Source: G963665545 sp963665545
GTDB lineage: Bacteria; Pseudomonadota; Gammaproteobacteria; Xanthomonadales; SZUA-36
Direction: 5' to 3'
Assembly (NCBI GenBank): GCA_963665545.2
Contig: CAXXKZ010000004.1
Span: forward strand, 434,001-498,000
Length of the DNA stretch: 64,000 nt
Shown: positions 63,469-64,000 of the stretch, piece by piece
Layout of the letters: the number at the start of each line of letters is the position of its first letter
Numbering within the stretch: position 1 is the first letter of the stretch
Notes under the pieces: generated by a model
The model's database searches: none
Told to the model about the DNA's origin: nothing
What the model saw: the letters and a program-made list of their open reading frames with translations, nothing else
Translations under genes and position numbers: made by a program

Positions 63469-64000
63469 ATGCTTAAGCAAGCCATCCAGATCGGCCCCTA
63501 CAGAATTGACAATCCGCTGGCGTTGGCGCCCATGGCCGGGGTCACCGACCGGGCGTTCAGGCAGCTCTGTCGCCGCCTCGGTGCGGGCTATGTGGTCACC
63601 GAGATGCTGGCTTGCAATCCAGCCTTGCGAGGCACGAAAAAATCTTTGAGCCGGGGTAATTTCATCGGCGAGTCCGGACCGATCGCCGTCCAGATCCCCG
63701 GCAGCGATCCGCGGTGGATGGCGGATGCAGCCGAATATAACGTCCAGCGGGGCGCTCAGATCATCGATATCAACATGGGCTGCCCCGCCAAGAAAGTCTG
63801 TCGCAAACTGGCCGGGTCAGCCTTGATGTCCGACCCGGCGCTGGTACATGCGATCTTGACGGCGGTGACTGACCGGGTGGATGTGCCGGTCACGCTGAAA
63901 ATGCGCACCGGGCCCGATTCCGGGCACCGAAACGCGGTCGATATCGCCGGCATTGCCGAAGATTGCGGTGTCGCTGCACTGGCTGTTCACGGGCGGACCC
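63469..64000 (+). CDS. dusB: tRNA-dihydrouridine synthase, partial at window edge
   Basis: The first 177 residues are present; the gene leaves the window. FMN-binding barrel: NPLALAPMAGVTDRAFR at the N-terminus, EMLACNPALR, QIPGSDPRWMADAA and the catalytic Cys in DINMGCPAKKVCRKLAGSAL, followed by VTLKMRTGPDS and AVHGRT. The MGCPAKKVC motif identifies the DusB group, which reduces uridine at position 17 of tRNA. ATG 63469 is preceded by no strong ribosome binding site. In many gammaproteobacteria fis follows dusB; that part is beyond the edge. Confidence 0.95.
   Translation, partial: MLKQAIQIGPYRIDNPLALAPMAGVTDRAFRQLCRRLGAGYVVTEMLACNPALRGTKKSLSRGNFIGESGPIAVQIPGSDPRWMADAAEYNVQRGAQIIDINMGCPAKKVCRKLAGSALMSDPALVHAILTAVTDRVDVPVTLKMRTGPDSGHRNAVDIAGIAEDCGVAALAVHGRT

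Overview
The window looks like a chromosome segment of a GC-rich gammaproteobacterium. The right end carries a typical gammaproteobacterial core set: ppsR beside ppsA, orn, rsgA, dusB and a DUF1249/YqiB protein. A Woeseiaceae- or Wenzhouxiangellaceae-like marine lineage would suit the many secreted peptidases, but that placement is a guess. There is no plasmid or phage hallmark. 

Layout. (1) 1-15.8 kb is a specialised-metabolite and glycan cluster: a type I PKS (KS-AT-KR), a small secreted protein, an Sfp-type phosphopantetheinyl transferase, a carrier-protein/thioesterase didomain, a glycosyltransferase plus polysaccharide deacetylase pair, a methyltransferase and a large sulfatase-like membrane enzyme. 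It appears to be decaying. The PKS has an in-frame amber codon and a frameshift, the glycosyltransferase has a frameshift in a G6 run, and the sulfatase is split by an IS1111-type element and also frameshifted. The empty target site of that element can be rebuilt exactly. 

(2) 15.8-31.9 kb is a divergent amino-acid and peptide catabolic island. Leftward lie a YkvI-like transporter, an ornithine cyclodeaminase/ketimine reductase homologue and an FAD amino-acid oxidase. Rightward lie a serine hydrolase, two tandem N-acyl-D-amino-acid deacylases, a Tat-exported dipeptidase, a cysteine-synthase-fold lyase, an MFS transporter and a NifS-like desulfurase, then an aminotransferase and a second serine hydrolase on the minus strand. 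Together they could release D-amino acids from acylated or peptide substrates and convert them to the L-form. A five-unit palindromic repeat array sits inside the island. 

(3) 32-47.5 kb holds assorted metabolism and stress genes: SDR, PlsB-like acyltransferase, proline iminopeptidase, a dead EamA transporter, an amidohydrolase, an SLC13 permease with RCK domains, asparagine synthetase, an Fer4/CDGSH protein, an alpha/beta-hydrolase-OsmC fusion, a VOC protein and an S9 peptidase. 

(4) 47.5-56.1 kb is an insertion hot spot. It holds palindromic repeats, a TPR gene cut by an IS481-like element, a decayed copy of the tRNA-Glu/tRNA-Ala pair, an IS110 element broken by an IS256 element (9-bp target duplication), an IS3 element, a second Tat dipeptidase, and then the intact tRNA-Ala/tRNA-Glu operon with a clear promoter and terminator. 

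(5) 56.1-64 kb is ordinary core genome and ends inside dusB.
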